Source: Marinobacter qingdaonensis (GTDB lineage Bacteria > Pseudomonadota > Gammaproteobacteria > Pseudomonadales > Oleiphilaceae). From it: DNA of 64,000 nt. The stretch is from positions 2,914,001-2,978,000 of the forward strand of contig NZ_JAYDCJ010000003.1 of NCBI RefSeq assembly GCF_034555935.1, in the 5' to 3' direction. The number at the start of each line of letters is the position of its first letter. Position 1 is the stretch's first letter. The notes beneath the pieces are model-generated. The model was given only the letters and a program-made list of their open reading frames with translations, had not been told where the DNA came from and did not search any database. This document shows, piece after piece, positions 55,225 through 64,000 of this stretch. Position numbers and translations under genes: made by a program.

Positions 55225-55905
55225 TCAGGCCTGACCTGCTGCGGCCATACACCTGCCTAACACCTCTTCTATACTCAAACCCGTAGAATCAATGACTTGC
55301 GCATCATCCGCAGGCTTGAGAGGGGCTGCAGAACGGTTCATATCCCGCTCGTCGCGAACCCGTATCTCCTCTAAAAGGGCATCAATATTAACATCGACAC
55401 CTGCGTCCTTCAACTGGGCGTAGCGCCGGCGCGCGCGCTCCTCGGCACTGGCGGTCAGGAAAATCTTGACCGGCGCATCGGGGAAAACCACGGTCCCCAT
55501 GTCGCGACCGTCGGCGACCAATCCCGGCGGCTGACGAAAATCCCGCTGGCGCTGCAACAGCGCGTCCCGCACCGGCTGGATCACCGCGACCCGGGAGGCG
55601 TTATCGCCGCAGGTCTCGGTACGGATTTCCCCGGTCACGTCCTCCCCCGCCAGGATGACCTTGGCGGGCTCACCGGCCGGGGTGGGCTCGAAGGCGACAT
55701 CCAGAGACGCGGCCACGGCGATCAAACCGGGTTCATCGTCCAGGGCCACACCCTGGCGCACCGCCGCCAGCGCGGTCAAACGGTAGAGGGCGCCGCTGTC
55801 CAGCAGGTGAAACCCCAGTTTCTTGGCCAACATCTGGGTGATGGTGCCCTTGCCCGAGCCACCGGGCCCGTCGACGGTGATGACCATGGCCTTGCTGTCC
55901 GCCAT
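55225..55905 (-). CDS. cmk: cytidylate kinase
   Basis: 226 residues. P-loop [11 protein letters not shown] (residues about 11-21), [27 protein letters not shown] and [17 protein letters not shown] are the CMP kinase landmarks. It phosphorylates CMP and dCMP. Its ATG overlaps the stop of the tyrA-aroA gene (TAATG), so it is translated from the same message. Confidence 0.96.
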   Translation of the reverse strand: MADSKAMVITVDGPGGSGKGTITQMLAKKLGFHLLDSGALYRLTALAAVRQGVALDDEPGLIAVAASLDVAFEPTPAGEPAKVILAGEDVTGEIRTETCGDNASRVAVIQPVRDALLQRQRDFRQPPGLVADGRDMGTVVFPDAPVKIFLTASAEERARRRYAQLKDAGVDVNIDALLEEIRVRDERDMNRSAAPLKPADDAQVIDSTGLSIEEVLGRCMAAAGQA

Positions 55906-58133
55906 TACTCCGCCCCCTCAGCCTCGATCTGGATACCGGTACCGCGGGCCAGCTCGACAAAGCCCGGGAACGAGGTGGCGACGTTGGCGCAGTCGGTCAC
56001 TTCGATGTCGCCGGCGGCGCGCAGGGACGCCACCGCGAACGCCATGGCAATTCGGTGGTCGCCATGGCTGTTGACGGTACCGCCCGCCATGGTCTGGCCA
56101 CCGTCGATGATGATGCCATCCGGCGTCACCGTGGTTTCCACGCCAATGGCCGCAAGGCCGTCCGCCATCACCTGGATGCGATCGCTCTCCTTGACCCGCA
56201 GCTCCTCGGCGCCACGCAGCACCGTGCGGCCTTTGGCGCAGGTGGCCGCGATGAACAGGACCGGGAACTCGTCGATGGCCAGGGGCACCTGGTCCTCGGG
56301 AATGTCGATGCCGGTCAGCTCGGCAGAGCGCACCCGCAGGTCGGCCACCGGCTCACCACCGATCTCGCGCTCATCCAGCACTTCGATATTGGCGCCCATC
56401 TGGCGCAGGATATTGATCACGCCAACCCGGGTCGGATTCATACCAACGTGGCGCAAGATCAGGTCGGAATTCGGGGCAATACTGGCTGCCACCAGGAAGA
56501 ACGCGGCGGAGGAAATGTCGGCGGGCACGTCGATGTTGCAAGCCTGAAGCTGGCCGCCGCCGGTGACACTGGCGGTGGCGCCATCCCGATGCACGTGATA
56601 GCCGAAACCGGCCAGCATGCGCTCGGTGTGATCGCGGGTCGGAGCCGGCTCGGTCACCGAGGTGCTGCCCTCGGCGTACAGACCCGCCAGCAGCAGGCAG
56701 GATTTTACCTGGGCACTGGCCACCGGCATTTCGTAATGGATACCGGTCAGCTGCTGGCCACCGCGAATCTTCATGGGTGGGCGACCGCCGTCGGCGGTTT
56801 CGATGACTGCGCCCATGGCCCGCAGCGGGTCGGCGACCCGACCCATCGGCCGCTTGGACAGACTGGCGTCGCCGGTCAACTCGGAATCAAACGGCTGCGC
56901 CGCCAGCAGGCCGGCAAACAGGCGCATGGCCGTCCCGGAATTGCCCAGGTACAGAGGGCCCCGTGGGGCCTGCAGGCCGTTGACACCAACGCCGTGAATG
57001 CGGACGAAACCGTCGTCCGGGCCTTCGATCGTTACGCCCATGTCCCGGAACGCCTGTAGCGTGGCCAGGCTGTCCTCACCTTCCAGGAAGCCTTTCACCT
57101 CGGTGATACCGTCAGCCAGCGCCCCGAGCATGATCGAGCGATGGGACATGGATTTGTCGCCAGGGACCCGGATATCGCCGGAGATGGAGCCACCGGGCTG
57201 AAGACGGAACGTTACCTGCTTTTCACTGTTGTTTGTCACGTAAGCCTGTCCTGAAAGCATCTTAGAAAAATGTTCCCGCGCCGCCTTGGCGCGACTGAAA
57301 ACCCGCAGCAGCGTGGCACTGTCCTGGTGAGCGATGGCCGAGCGCAGCTGATCCAGATCGTGGGTAAAGTGGTCGATAACCCGCAGTACCGCATCCCGGT
57401 TTGACAGGAAGATGTCGTGCCACATGACCGGATCACTGGCGGCAATCCGGGTGAAATCGCGAAAGCCGCCGGCCGCGTAGCGGAAAATGTCCATGTTCTC
57501 GTCTTCGCCGGCCAGGGTGTCCACCAGGGAGAAGGCGATCAGATGCGGCAGGTGACTGGTCGCCGCCAGCACCTCGTCGTGGTAGGCGACCGACATGGTC
57601 AGCACGGTCGCTCCGCACCCTTCCCACAGGCGCTGAAGGCGCGCCAGAGCGGACGGCTCGGCGTCGTCGGCTGGCGTAAGGATGACCTTGTGGCTGGCAA
57701 AGAGTTCCGGATTGGCGGCCCGGATGCCGCTCTTCTCGGAGCCGGCAATCGGGTGACCCGGGATAACGGTCGGGGGTAGTGCACCGAACACGGCTTCGAC
57801 GTCGGCAACAAAGCTGGATTTGGTGCTGCCGACGTCGGTAAGGACCGCACCCGCCTCCAGCCAGGGTTTGACCTCGGCCAGCACGGCACGGGTCGCCCGC
57901 ACCGGAACCGCCAGCACCACCAGATCACTGCCTTTGACGGCGGCCTCCACGGACTCGGCGACCTCGTCGATGACACCAAGCTCCTGGCCCAGCGCCAGCT
58001 CGTCGGCGCGCTTGTCGGCGCCGACCACCACATCCGCCAAGCCGTTGCGGCGAATGGCACTGGCCAGCGATCCGCCGATCAGACCCAGGCCGATGACAGC
58101 AACGCGCTTGAACAGGGGCTGATTCTCAGACAC
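55905..58133 (-). CDS. tyrA-aroA: fused prephenate dehydrogenase / EPSP synthase (TyrA-AroA)
   Basis: 742 residues. The TyrA part (1-300) has the NAD-binding GLGLIGGS (15-22), [10 protein letters not shown] and SHLPHLIA. The AroA part starts near residue 310 with [20 protein letters not shown] (Gly400) and [13 protein letters not shown]. The last block is of the class II EPSPS type. The enzymes make tyrosine precursor and chorismate precursor from one polypeptide, a fusion also known in Pseudomonas. It ends overlapping cmk and starts one base after hisC. Confidence 0.96.
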   Translation of the reverse strand: MSENQPLFKRVAVIGLGLIGGSLASAIRRNGLADVVVGADKRADELALGQELGVIDEVAESVEAAVKGSDLVVLAVPVRATRAVLAEVKPWLEAGAVLTDVGSTKSSFVADVEAVFGALPPTVIPGHPIAGSEKSGIRAANPELFASHKVILTPADDAEPSALARLQRLWEGCGATVLTMSVAYHDEVLAATSHLPHLIAFSLVDTLAGEDENMDIFRYAAGGFRDFTRIAASDPVMWHDIFLSNRDAVLRVIDHFTHDLDQLRSAIAHQDSATLLRVFSRAKAAREHFSKMLSGQAYVTNNSEKQVTFRLQPGGSISGDIRVPGDKSMSHRSIMLGALADGITEVKGFLEGEDSLATLQAFRDMGVTIEGPDDGFVRIHGVGVNGLQAPRGPLYLGNSGTAMRLFAGLLAAQPFDSELTGDASLSKRPMGRVADPLRAMGAVIETADGGRPPMKIRGGQQLTGIHYEMPVASAQVKSCLLLAGLYAEGSTSVTEPAPTRDHTERMLAGFGYHVHRDGATASVTGGGQLQACNIDVPADISSAAFFLVAASIAPNSDLILRHVGMNPTRVGVINILRQMGANIEVLDEREIGGEPVADLRVRSAELTGIDIPEDQVPLAIDEFPVLFIAATCAKGRTVLRGAEELRVKESDRIQVMADGLAAIGVETTVTPDGIIIDGGQTMAGGTVNSHGDHRIAMAFAVASLRAAGDIEVTDCANVATSFPGFVELARGTGIQIEAEGAE

Positions 58134-58134
58134 C

Positions 58135-59259
58135 TCAGCTCCCCTGCCCCAGCGCTGCCAGGGATTGCTCCAGCGCCTCGATAAAACGCGCGTTCTGCTC
58201 CGGCAGCCCGACCGATACCCGCAGGTGCCGCGGCATGCCGTATCCGGCCACCGGCCGGACTATCACGCCTCGTGCCAGGAGTGCCTCATAGACGGCCTGG
58301 GCTTGTTCCCCGACATCGACGGCGACGAAGTTGCCAGCCGAGGGAATGTAGGCCAGTCCCATCCGGTCAAACGCCTGCTCCAGTTGACGCAAGCCCGCGC
58401 TGTTAACCTCCCGGGACCGTTCCAGATAAGCGTCGTCCGCCAGCACCGCGGTCGCAGCCGCCAGGGCCAGGGTGTCGACATTGAACGGTTGACGAACCCG
58501 ATTCAATACATCGGCAATTGCCGGCGAGCTGATGCTGTAGCCGACCCGAAGCGCGGCCAGGCCCCAGGCCTTGGAAAAGGTCCGGCAGACAATCAGGTTC
58601 GGGAAGCGGGACAGCAGTTGTACCCCGTCCGGGTACGCATCACCGGTCAGGTATTCGCAGTAGGCCTCGTCCAGCACGACCAGCACCCGCTCCGGAATCT
58701 TGGCCAGGAAGGTTTCGATATCGGCGGCCTTGTGCACCGTGCCGGTCGGGTTGTTGGGGTTGGCAACAAACACCAGTTTGGTGCGCTCGGTGACGGCCGC
58801 GGCCATGGCGTCCAGGTCGTGTCCCCAGTCGCGGGCCGGTACCGACACCCCGGTTGCCCCAATGGCCTGAGTCACCAGCGGATAGACGGCAAAGGCGTAC
58901 TGGGAATAGACCACCTCCGCGTCGGGATCGGCGAAGCAGCGGGCGATCACTTCGAGCACGTCGTTGGAGCCATTCCCCAAGGTGATCTGGTCCATGCCCA
59001 CCGCCAGGCGAGCTGACAGCGCCTGCTTCAGATCGAAGCCGTTGCCGTCCGGGTACAGACACAGCTCCGACAACGCCTCGCGCGCCGCGGCCAGGGCCTT
59101 CTCGCTGGGCCCCAGCGGGTTTTCATTGCTGGCCAGCTTGATGATGTCGGCCGGATCCAGGCCCAGTTCCCGGGCCAGCTCGTCGATGGGCTTGCCCGGC
59201 TGGTAGGGCGACAAGGCCTGCACGCCTCGGACTGCCAGGCTCTGGTAATCAATCGCCAT
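58135..59259 (-). CDS. hisC: histidinol-phosphate aminotransferase
   Basis: 374 residues. A PLP enzyme of the class I fold: LASNENPLGPS, LGNGSNDVLE, ANPNNPTGT and the PLP lysine in RTFSKAWGLAALRVGY. It catalyses a step of histidine synthesis, and this copy, lodged in the aromatic cluster, could also transaminate phenylpyruvate or prephenate-type keto acids as proposed for such paralogues. Its ATG overlaps the pheA stop (TGATG). Confidence 0.93.
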   Translation of the reverse strand: MAIDYQSLAVRGVQALSPYQPGKPIDELARELGLDPADIIKLASNENPLGPSEKALAAAREALSELCLYPDGNGFDLKQALSARLAVGMDQITLGNGSNDVLEVIARCFADPDAEVVYSQYAFAVYPLVTQAIGATGVSVPARDWGHDLDAMAAAVTERTKLVFVANPNNPTGTVHKAADIETFLAKIPERVLVVLDEAYCEYLTGDAYPDGVQLLSRFPNLIVCRTFSKAWGLAALRVGYSISSPAIADVLNRVRQPFNVDTLALAAATAVLADDAYLERSREVNSAGLRQLEQAFDRMGLAYIPSAGNFVAVDVGEQAQAVYEALLARGVIVRPVAGYGMPRHLRVSVGLPEQNARFIEALEQSLAALGQGS

Positions 59260-60356
59260 CAGAGTACACCGATTGGGTAAGAACCGAGGCGCTTCAATTC
59301 CACCGCCTCGTCGTCGACTTCCGCCAGCAACTTGCGCACCGGCTCCTCGTCCATGTGGCCCTCAAAATCGATGTAGAACACATAGGCCCAGGTGCCACTC
59401 GGTGACGGCCGGGTTTCGATGCGGGTCAGGCTGATGCCGTGACGATGGAACGGCTCCAGCAGCTGGTACAGGGCGCCGGGCTTGTTACGCATGGACACCA
59501 GGATCGACGACTTGTCGTGACCGCTGGCCGGCACCTCTTCCCGGCCGATGATCAGGAACCGGGTGGTGTTGTCCGGCCGGTCCTCAATGCTGTTCGCCAG
59601 CTTTTTCAGGCCGTAGAGTTCGGCCGCCATATCACCGGCAATTGCGGCAGCGCCTGGCTCTTCCGCCGCCCGACGGGCCGCTTCGGCGTTGCTCGACACA
59701 GTGATGCGCTCGATGCCATAGCGATGGGTATCCAGCCACTGCCGGCACTGGGCAAAGGATTGCTGGTGCGAATAAATGCGGGTGATGTCCTGGTCCTCAA
59801 ACTTCGGGGACACCAGCAGATGGTGGTGAATACGAAGCTGCACCTCGCCGCAGATTTTCAGCGGCGACGACATGAACATGTCCAGGGTGTGGTTGATCAT
59901 GCCCTCGGTGGAGTTTTCCACCGGCACCACCCCGTAATGGGCCGCACCGGACTCGACTTCCCGGAACACGGCGTCGATCGCTGGCAGCGGAACACTGACC
60001 ACGGAATGGCCGAAATGCTTCAGGGCCGCCGCCTGGGTAAAGGTACCGACCGGCCCCAGGAAAGCGATGTGCATGGGCTTTTCCAGCGCCAGGCAGGCCG
60101 ACATGATCTCCCGGAACAGCCGTGCCATTTCCTCGCCGGACAAGGGCCCGGGGTTCTGCTCCTTGATCCGGCGCAGCACCTGGGCCTCGCGCTCGGGACG
60201 GTAGAAGAACACGTCCTGATCCGGATTAGAACTGGTCTTCACGTGCGCCACTTCCTGGGCACAACGGGCCCGGGCACTGATCAGATCCATGATCTGCTGG
60301 TCCAGGCTGTCAATCTCCTCCCGGAGTTTGCCCAGACGAACCTGCTCGTCACTCAT
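59259..60356 (-). CDS. pheA: chorismate mutase / prephenate dehydratase
   Basis: 365 residues in three parts. Residues 1-90 form an AroQ-type chorismate mutase (LREEIDSLDQQIMDLISARA). About 95-275 form prephenate dehydratase (AFLGPVGTFTQAA, PVENSTEGM and the catalytic TTRFLIIG). The C-terminal ACT domain has ETRPSPSGTWAYVFYID and probably binds phenylalanine for feedback control. It starts two bases after the serC stop and its stop overlaps hisC. Confidence 0.95.
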   Translation of the reverse strand: MSDEQVRLGKLREEIDSLDQQIMDLISARARCAQEVAHVKTSSNPDQDVFFYRPEREAQVLRRIKEQNPGPLSGEEMARLFREIMSACLALEKPMHIAFLGPVGTFTQAAALKHFGHSVVSVPLPAIDAVFREVESGAAHYGVVPVENSTEGMINHTLDMFMSSPLKICGEVQLRIHHHLLVSPKFEDQDITRIYSHQQSFAQCRQWLDTHRYGIERITVSSNAEAARRAAEEPGAAAIAGDMAAELYGLKKLANSIEDRPDNTTRFLIIGREEVPASGHDKSSILVSMRNKPGALYQLLEPFHRHGISLTRIETRPSPSGTWAYVFYIDFEGHMDEEPVRKLLAEVDDEAVELKRLGSYPIGVL

Positions 60357-60358
60357 GG

Positions 60359-61441
60359 TCAGCCCCGCTCCTTGGCGAATTCCGCCATGTAGTGAATCAG
60401 GGCGTCCACGCCGGCTTCCGGCATGGCGTTGTAGATGCTGGCGCGCATACCACCCACCGACCGGTGGCCTTTCAGGTTCAGCAGCCCGCGGGCATCCGCC
60501 CCTTTCAGGAAGTCGCCATTGAGCGCGTCGTCCGCCAGGGTGAACGGCACGTTCATCCAGGAGCGGAACCTCGGCTCGATGGGGTTGGCGTAGAAATCGC
60601 TGGTGTCGATGAAATCGTACAGCTTGCGGGCCTTGCGCTCGTTGATCCGGCCCATGGCCTCAACCCCGCCCTGGGCCTTCAGCCATTTGAACACCAGACC
60701 CGCCAGATACCAGGAATAGGTCGCCGGGGTGTTGTACATGGAGCCGTTATCGGCGATGACCTGATAGTTCAGCATGGTCGGCGCCTCTTTGCGCGCCTTG
60801 CCGAGCAGATCCTTGCGCACGATCACCACCACCAGGCCCGAGGGACCGATGTTTTTCTGGGCACCGGCGTAAATCAGGCCGAATCGGGAGAAATCCATCG
60901 GACGTGACAGCATGGTGGAGGACATGTCCGCGACCAGCGGCACGCTGCCGGTTTCGGGAATGAAATCGAACTCCAGGCCACCAATGGTTTCGTTCGGGGT
61001 GTAATGCAGGTACGCGGCGTCCGGATTGGTCTGCCAATCGGCGACGTCGGGAATGCTGGCAAAACCCGAGGCCTCGGCACTGGCCACCACCTGCACGTCA
61101 CCGAAACGTTTGGCTTCGGCGATGGCCTTCTTGGACCAGATACCGGTGTTCACGTAATCCGCGGAGGACTTGTCGCCCAGCAGGTTCAGCGGGATGGCCG
61201 AAAACTGGCTGGAGGCTCCTCCCTGCATGAAGAGTACGGCGTAATCATCGGAAATACCTGCGAGTTCCCGCAGATCCTGCTCAGCATTTTCGGCAATCTC
61301 AACGAACTCGTCGCTGCGATGACTCATCTCCATCACCGACATGCCGGTGCCACGCCAGTCCAGCATTTCCTCGCGTGCCTGCTGCAGAACAGACTCCGGC
61401 AACGTAGCCGGTCCTGCACAAAAGTTATACGCCCTACTCAT
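60359..61441 (-). CDS. serC: phosphoserine aminotransferase
   Basis: 360 residues from the ATG at 61441; a slightly longer frame starts at 61459 but the family begins MSRAYNFCAGPATLP. The PLP lysine is in GAQKNIGPSGL. ADMSSTMLSRPMD and the C-terminal GHRSVGGMRASIYNA are typical. It makes phosphoserine in serine synthesis and also serves pyridoxine synthesis. It lies 51 bases after the gyrA stop, opening the amino-acid segment of the superoperon. Confidence 0.96.
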   Translation of the reverse strand: MSRAYNFCAGPATLPESVLQQAREEMLDWRGTGMSVMEMSHRSDEFVEIAENAEQDLRELAGISDDYAVLFMQGGASSQFSAIPLNLLGDKSSADYVNTGIWSKKAIAEAKRFGDVQVVASAEASGFASIPDVADWQTNPDAAYLHYTPNETIGGLEFDFIPETGSVPLVADMSSTMLSRPMDFSRFGLIYAGAQKNIGPSGLVVVIVRKDLLGKARKEAPTMLNYQVIADNGSMYNTPATYSWYLAGLVFKWLKAQGGVEAMGRINERKARKLYDFIDTSDFYANPIEPRFRSWMNVPFTLADDALNGDFLKGADARGLLNLKGHRSVGGMRASIYNAMPEAGVDALIHYMAEFAKERG

Positions 61442-61492
61442 GATCCTGTGATCTCTCAAGTCCTACTGATTCGGGTTATTGGCGGTACCGGC

Positions 61493-64000
61493 TTATTCCT
61501 CGCCGGCACCGTCGTCAGAACTGCTCTCTTCGGCGCTGCCTTCGACCACGTCAGCGTCGATGTCTTCGTCGTCGGCTTCGGCGATCCGCTCCACACCCAC
61601 CAGGCGCTCGTCTTCCTGGCTCAGCTTGATCAGGCGCACGCCCTGGGTGTTCCGGCTCAGCACGGAGACTTCATCGGTCCGGGTCCGCACCAGCGTGCCC
61701 TTGTCCGAAATCAACATCATCTCGTCGCCATCAAACAGCTGCAGCGCCGTGACCAGGTTACCGTTACGCTCGGAGCACTGCATGGCAATAACGCCCTGGC
61801 TGCCCCGGCTGTAGGTCGGGAATTCGTCGATCGCCGTGCGCTTGCCGTAGCCGTTTTCACTGGCGGTCAGGATCACACCGTCTTCCTGCGGAATGATCAG
61901 GGACACCACCTGATGCCCTTCCGGCATCTTGATGCCGCGCACACCGCGTGCGGTCCGGCTCATCGGGCGAACCGCTTCCTCGTTGAAGCGCACCGCCTTG
62001 CCGGCCGTGGAAAACAGCATGACTTCGGCGTCGCCCTCGGTGATCGCGGCGCCAATCAGGGTGTCGCCCTCATCCAGCGACAGCGCGATCAGGCCGCTGC
62101 TGCGCGGACGGGAGAAGTTCGGCAGCGGGGTCTTCTTGACCACGCCGGCGGAGGTGGCCATGAGCACGAACTGGTCTTCCGGGTAGTCACGCACCGGCAG
62201 GAAGGTGGTGATGCGCTCACCCTCGTCCAGCGGCAGGATATTAACCATCGGGCGACCACGGGACGCACGGCTGGCCCGGGGAATTTCAAACACGCGCAGC
62301 CAGTACACCTTGCCGCGGTTGGAGAAGCACAGAATGGTGTCGTGGGAGTTGGCGACCAGCAGTTTCTCGACGAAATCCTCGTCCTTCATGGACGTGGCTG
62401 CCTTGCCCCGGCCGCCACGACGCTGGGCCTGGTAGTCTTCGACCGCCTGGGTCTTGGCGTAGCCACTGTGGGAAATGGTGACCACCAGGTCTTCTTCGTC
62501 GATCAAGTCGGCGATGGTCAGGTCCCGACGGGAGCTGGTGATCTCGGTCCGACGCTCGTCGCCGTAGTCGTTGACGATTTCCTGCAGCTCCTCGCGGATC
62601 ACCTGCAGCAGACGCTCCGGGTCACCCAGGATGTCCAGCAGGTCGGCAATCTTCTCGAGGATTTCCTTGTACTCGTTCTGCAGTTTCTCGGTCTCCAGAC
62701 CGGTCAGGCGGTGCAGGCGCAGATCCAGGATGGCCTGGGCTTGCTCGGGGGACAGGTGGTACAGACCGTCGCGAACGCCGTAGATTTCCGGCAGATCGTC
62801 CGGACGACAGGCGTCCTCACCGGCACGCTCCAGCATCGCCATGACGTCACCGGGCGCCCAGCCCTTGTCCATCAGCTTTTCCTTGGCTTCGGCGGCGGAC
62901 GGCGAGGCCTTGATCAGCTCGATGATTTCGTCGATGTTGGCCAGGGCAACGGTCAGGCCTTCGAGGATGTGGCCGCGCTCGCGCGCCTTGCGCAGCTCGT
63001 AGATGGTCCGGCGGGTCACCACTTCGCGGCGGTGGCGCACGAACGCATCCAGCATTTCCTTCAGGTTCAGGGTCTTGGGCTCGCCGTTGATCAGCGCGAC
63101 CATGTTGATGCCGAACACGGTTTCCAGCTGGGTCTGGGCGAACAGGTTGTTGATGATCACGTCCGGGTTTTCCCCACGACGCAGCTCGATCACCACCCGG
63201 ATGCCTTCCTTGTTGGACTCGTCCCGCAGCTCGGAGATGCCCTCAACGCGCTTCTCCTTGACCAGCTCGGCGATTTTCTCGATCAGGCGCGCCTTGTTGA
63301 GCTGATACGGCAGCTCGGTAATGATGATGGCGTCGCGGTTGGTCTTCTTGTCGTGCTCGATCTCGTGCCGGGCGCGGATGTAGATCCGGCCACGGCCAGT
63401 GCGGTAGGCCTCGACGATGCCGGCACGGCCGTTGATGATGCCCTGGGTCGGGAAGTCCGGGCCCGGAATGAATTCCATCAGCTCGTCGACGGTCAGGTCC
63501 GGGTTGTTGATCAGCTCCAGGCAACCGTTGACCACTTCGGTCAGGTTGTGGGGCGGAATGTTGGTGGCCATGCCCACGGCGATACCGGAGGAGCCGTTCA
63601 CCAGCAGGTTAGGCACCCGGGTCGGCAGTACGTCGGGGATGCGCTCGGTGCCGTCGTAGTTGTCGACGTAATCAACGGTTTCCTTGTCCAGATCCGCCAG
63701 CAGGGAGTGCGCGATCTTCTCCATGCGGATCTCGGTGTAACGCATGGCGGCGGCGTTGTCGCCATCGATGGAACCGAAGTTGCCCTGACCATCCACCAAC
63801 GGGTACCGCAGCGAGAACGGCTGAGCCATACGAACGATGGTGTCGTAAACCGCGGAGTCACCGTGCGGGTGGTATTTACCAATCACGTCACCGACCACAC
63901 GGGCCGACTTCTTGTAAGCCTTGTTCCAGTCGTTGTTCAGCTCGGACATGGCGAACAGAACGCGGCGATGCACCGGCTTGAGGCCATCCCTCACATCCGG
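61493..64000 (-). CDS. gyrA: DNA gyrase subunit A (5' end cut by window)
   Basis: 836 codons are present; the first part of the gene lies beyond the right edge, since the frame is open to the last base ([14 protein letters not shown]). The active-site Tyr is in AAMRYTEIR. The quinolone-resistance region reads [13 protein letters not shown], the susceptible Ser-Asp form. The C-terminal wheel contains the GyrA-box QRRGGRGK, which separates it from ParC, and ends in an acidic tail. It introduces negative supercoils with GyrB. Confidence 0.98.
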   Translation of the reverse strand, partial: PDVRDGLKPVHRRVLFAMSELNNDWNKAYKKSARVVGDVIGKYHPHGDSAVYDTIVRMAQPFSLRYPLVDGQGNFGSIDGDNAAAMRYTEIRMEKIAHSLLADLDKETVDYVDNYDGTERIPDVLPTRVPNLLVNGSSGIAVGMATNIPPHNLTEVVNGCLELINNPDLTVDELMEFIPGPDFPTQGIINGRAGIVEAYRTGRGRIYIRARHEIEHDKKTNRDAIIITELPYQLNKARLIEKIAELVKEKRVEGISELRDESNKEGIRVVIELRRGENPDVIINNLFAQTQLETVFGINMVALINGEPKTLNLKEMLDAFVRHRREVVTRRTIYELRKARERGHILEGLTVALANIDEIIELIKASPSAAEAKEKLMDKGWAPGDVMAMLERAGEDACRPDDLPEIYGVRDGLYHLSPEQAQAILDLRLHRLTGLETEKLQNEYKEILEKIADLLDILGDPERLLQVIREELQEIVNDYGDERRTEITSSRRDLTIADLIDEEDLVVTISHSGYAKTQAVEDYQAQRRGGRGKAATSMKDEDFVEKLLVANSHDTILCFSNRGKVYWLRVFEIPRASRASRGRPMVNILPLDEGERITTFLPVRDYPEDQFVLMATSAGVVKKTPLPNFSRPRSSGLIALSLDEGDTLIGAAITEGDAEVMLFSTAGKAVRFNEEAVRPMSRTARGVRGIKMPEGHQVVSLIIPQEDGVILTASENGYGKRTAIDEFPTYSRGSQGVIAMQCSERNGNLVTALQLFDGDEMMLISDKGTLVRTRTDEVSVLSRNTQGVRLIKLSQEDERLVGVERIAEADDEDIDADVVEGSAEESSSDDGAGEE

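Overview
The window looks like a chromosomal segment of a GC-rich marine gammaproteobacterium, most likely Marinobacter or a close relative. This rests on the block gyrA-serC-pheA-hisC-tyrA/aroA-cmk-rpsA-ihfB-lapA-lapB-pyrF, the split B12-dependent ribonucleotide reductase nrdJab, rmf and class 2 pyrD, and several lipid-oriented genes. The genus is an inference by eye; no database search was run. There is no sign of prophage, insertion sequence, CRISPR or integrated plasmid, and gene density is high throughout.

Left part (1-12.7 kb): a lipoprotein, a degenerate HD-GYP protein, a PilZ/lipoprotein pair, and an iron(III) ABC importer (substrate-binding protein and permease, no ATPase) behind a Fur-like operator. 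A hotdog thioesterase and a long-chain acyl-CoA ligase follow on the minus strand. Next come a complete three-gene ABC importer of the TrpXYZ type and a FilA-like secreted protein.

Middle (12.7-35 kb): nrdJab, with a promoter overlapped by two NrdR-type boxes exactly 32 bp apart. Then an Asp/Glu racemase, a large two-domain protein whose C-terminal half resembles acyl-ACP reductase, class I aldolase, a secreted metallo-beta-lactamase-fold protein, dusC, a 30-residue small protein, a DUF2835 gene, htpG and a palindromic intergenic element. These are followed by two overlapping PaaI-type thioesterases, DUF599, an M48-TPR lipoprotein protease, an SCP2-like protein coupled to an iron alcohol dehydrogenase, a periplasmic binding protein, and the ybbAP/tesA divergent cluster.

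Right-centre (35-50.5 kb): two identical tRNA-Asn genes, each with its own near-identical promoter and terminator, flank a stretch with an M18 aminopeptidase, an RNase H-fold-like protein, an outer-membrane barrel, rlmL, rmf, pyrD and a CDF metal transporter. The same stretch holds a divergent RimK-like ATP-grasp ligase / GNAT-C39 peptidase pair, uvrB and an aspartate-type aminotransferase that starts with TTG.

Right end (50.7-64 kb): a minus-strand superoperon running from gyrA (cut by the window edge) through serine, phenylalanine, tyrosine, histidine and shikimate-pathway enzymes into cmk, rpsA, ihfB, lapAB and pyrF. Most junctions there overlap or are a few bases apart, so co-transcription is likely until the rpsA terminator.

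The parts most worth follow-up are the acyl-ACP-reductase-like fusion, the ATP-grasp/GNAT-peptidase pair, the nrdJ control region, the degenerate HD-GYP protein and the small protein at 22.3 kb.
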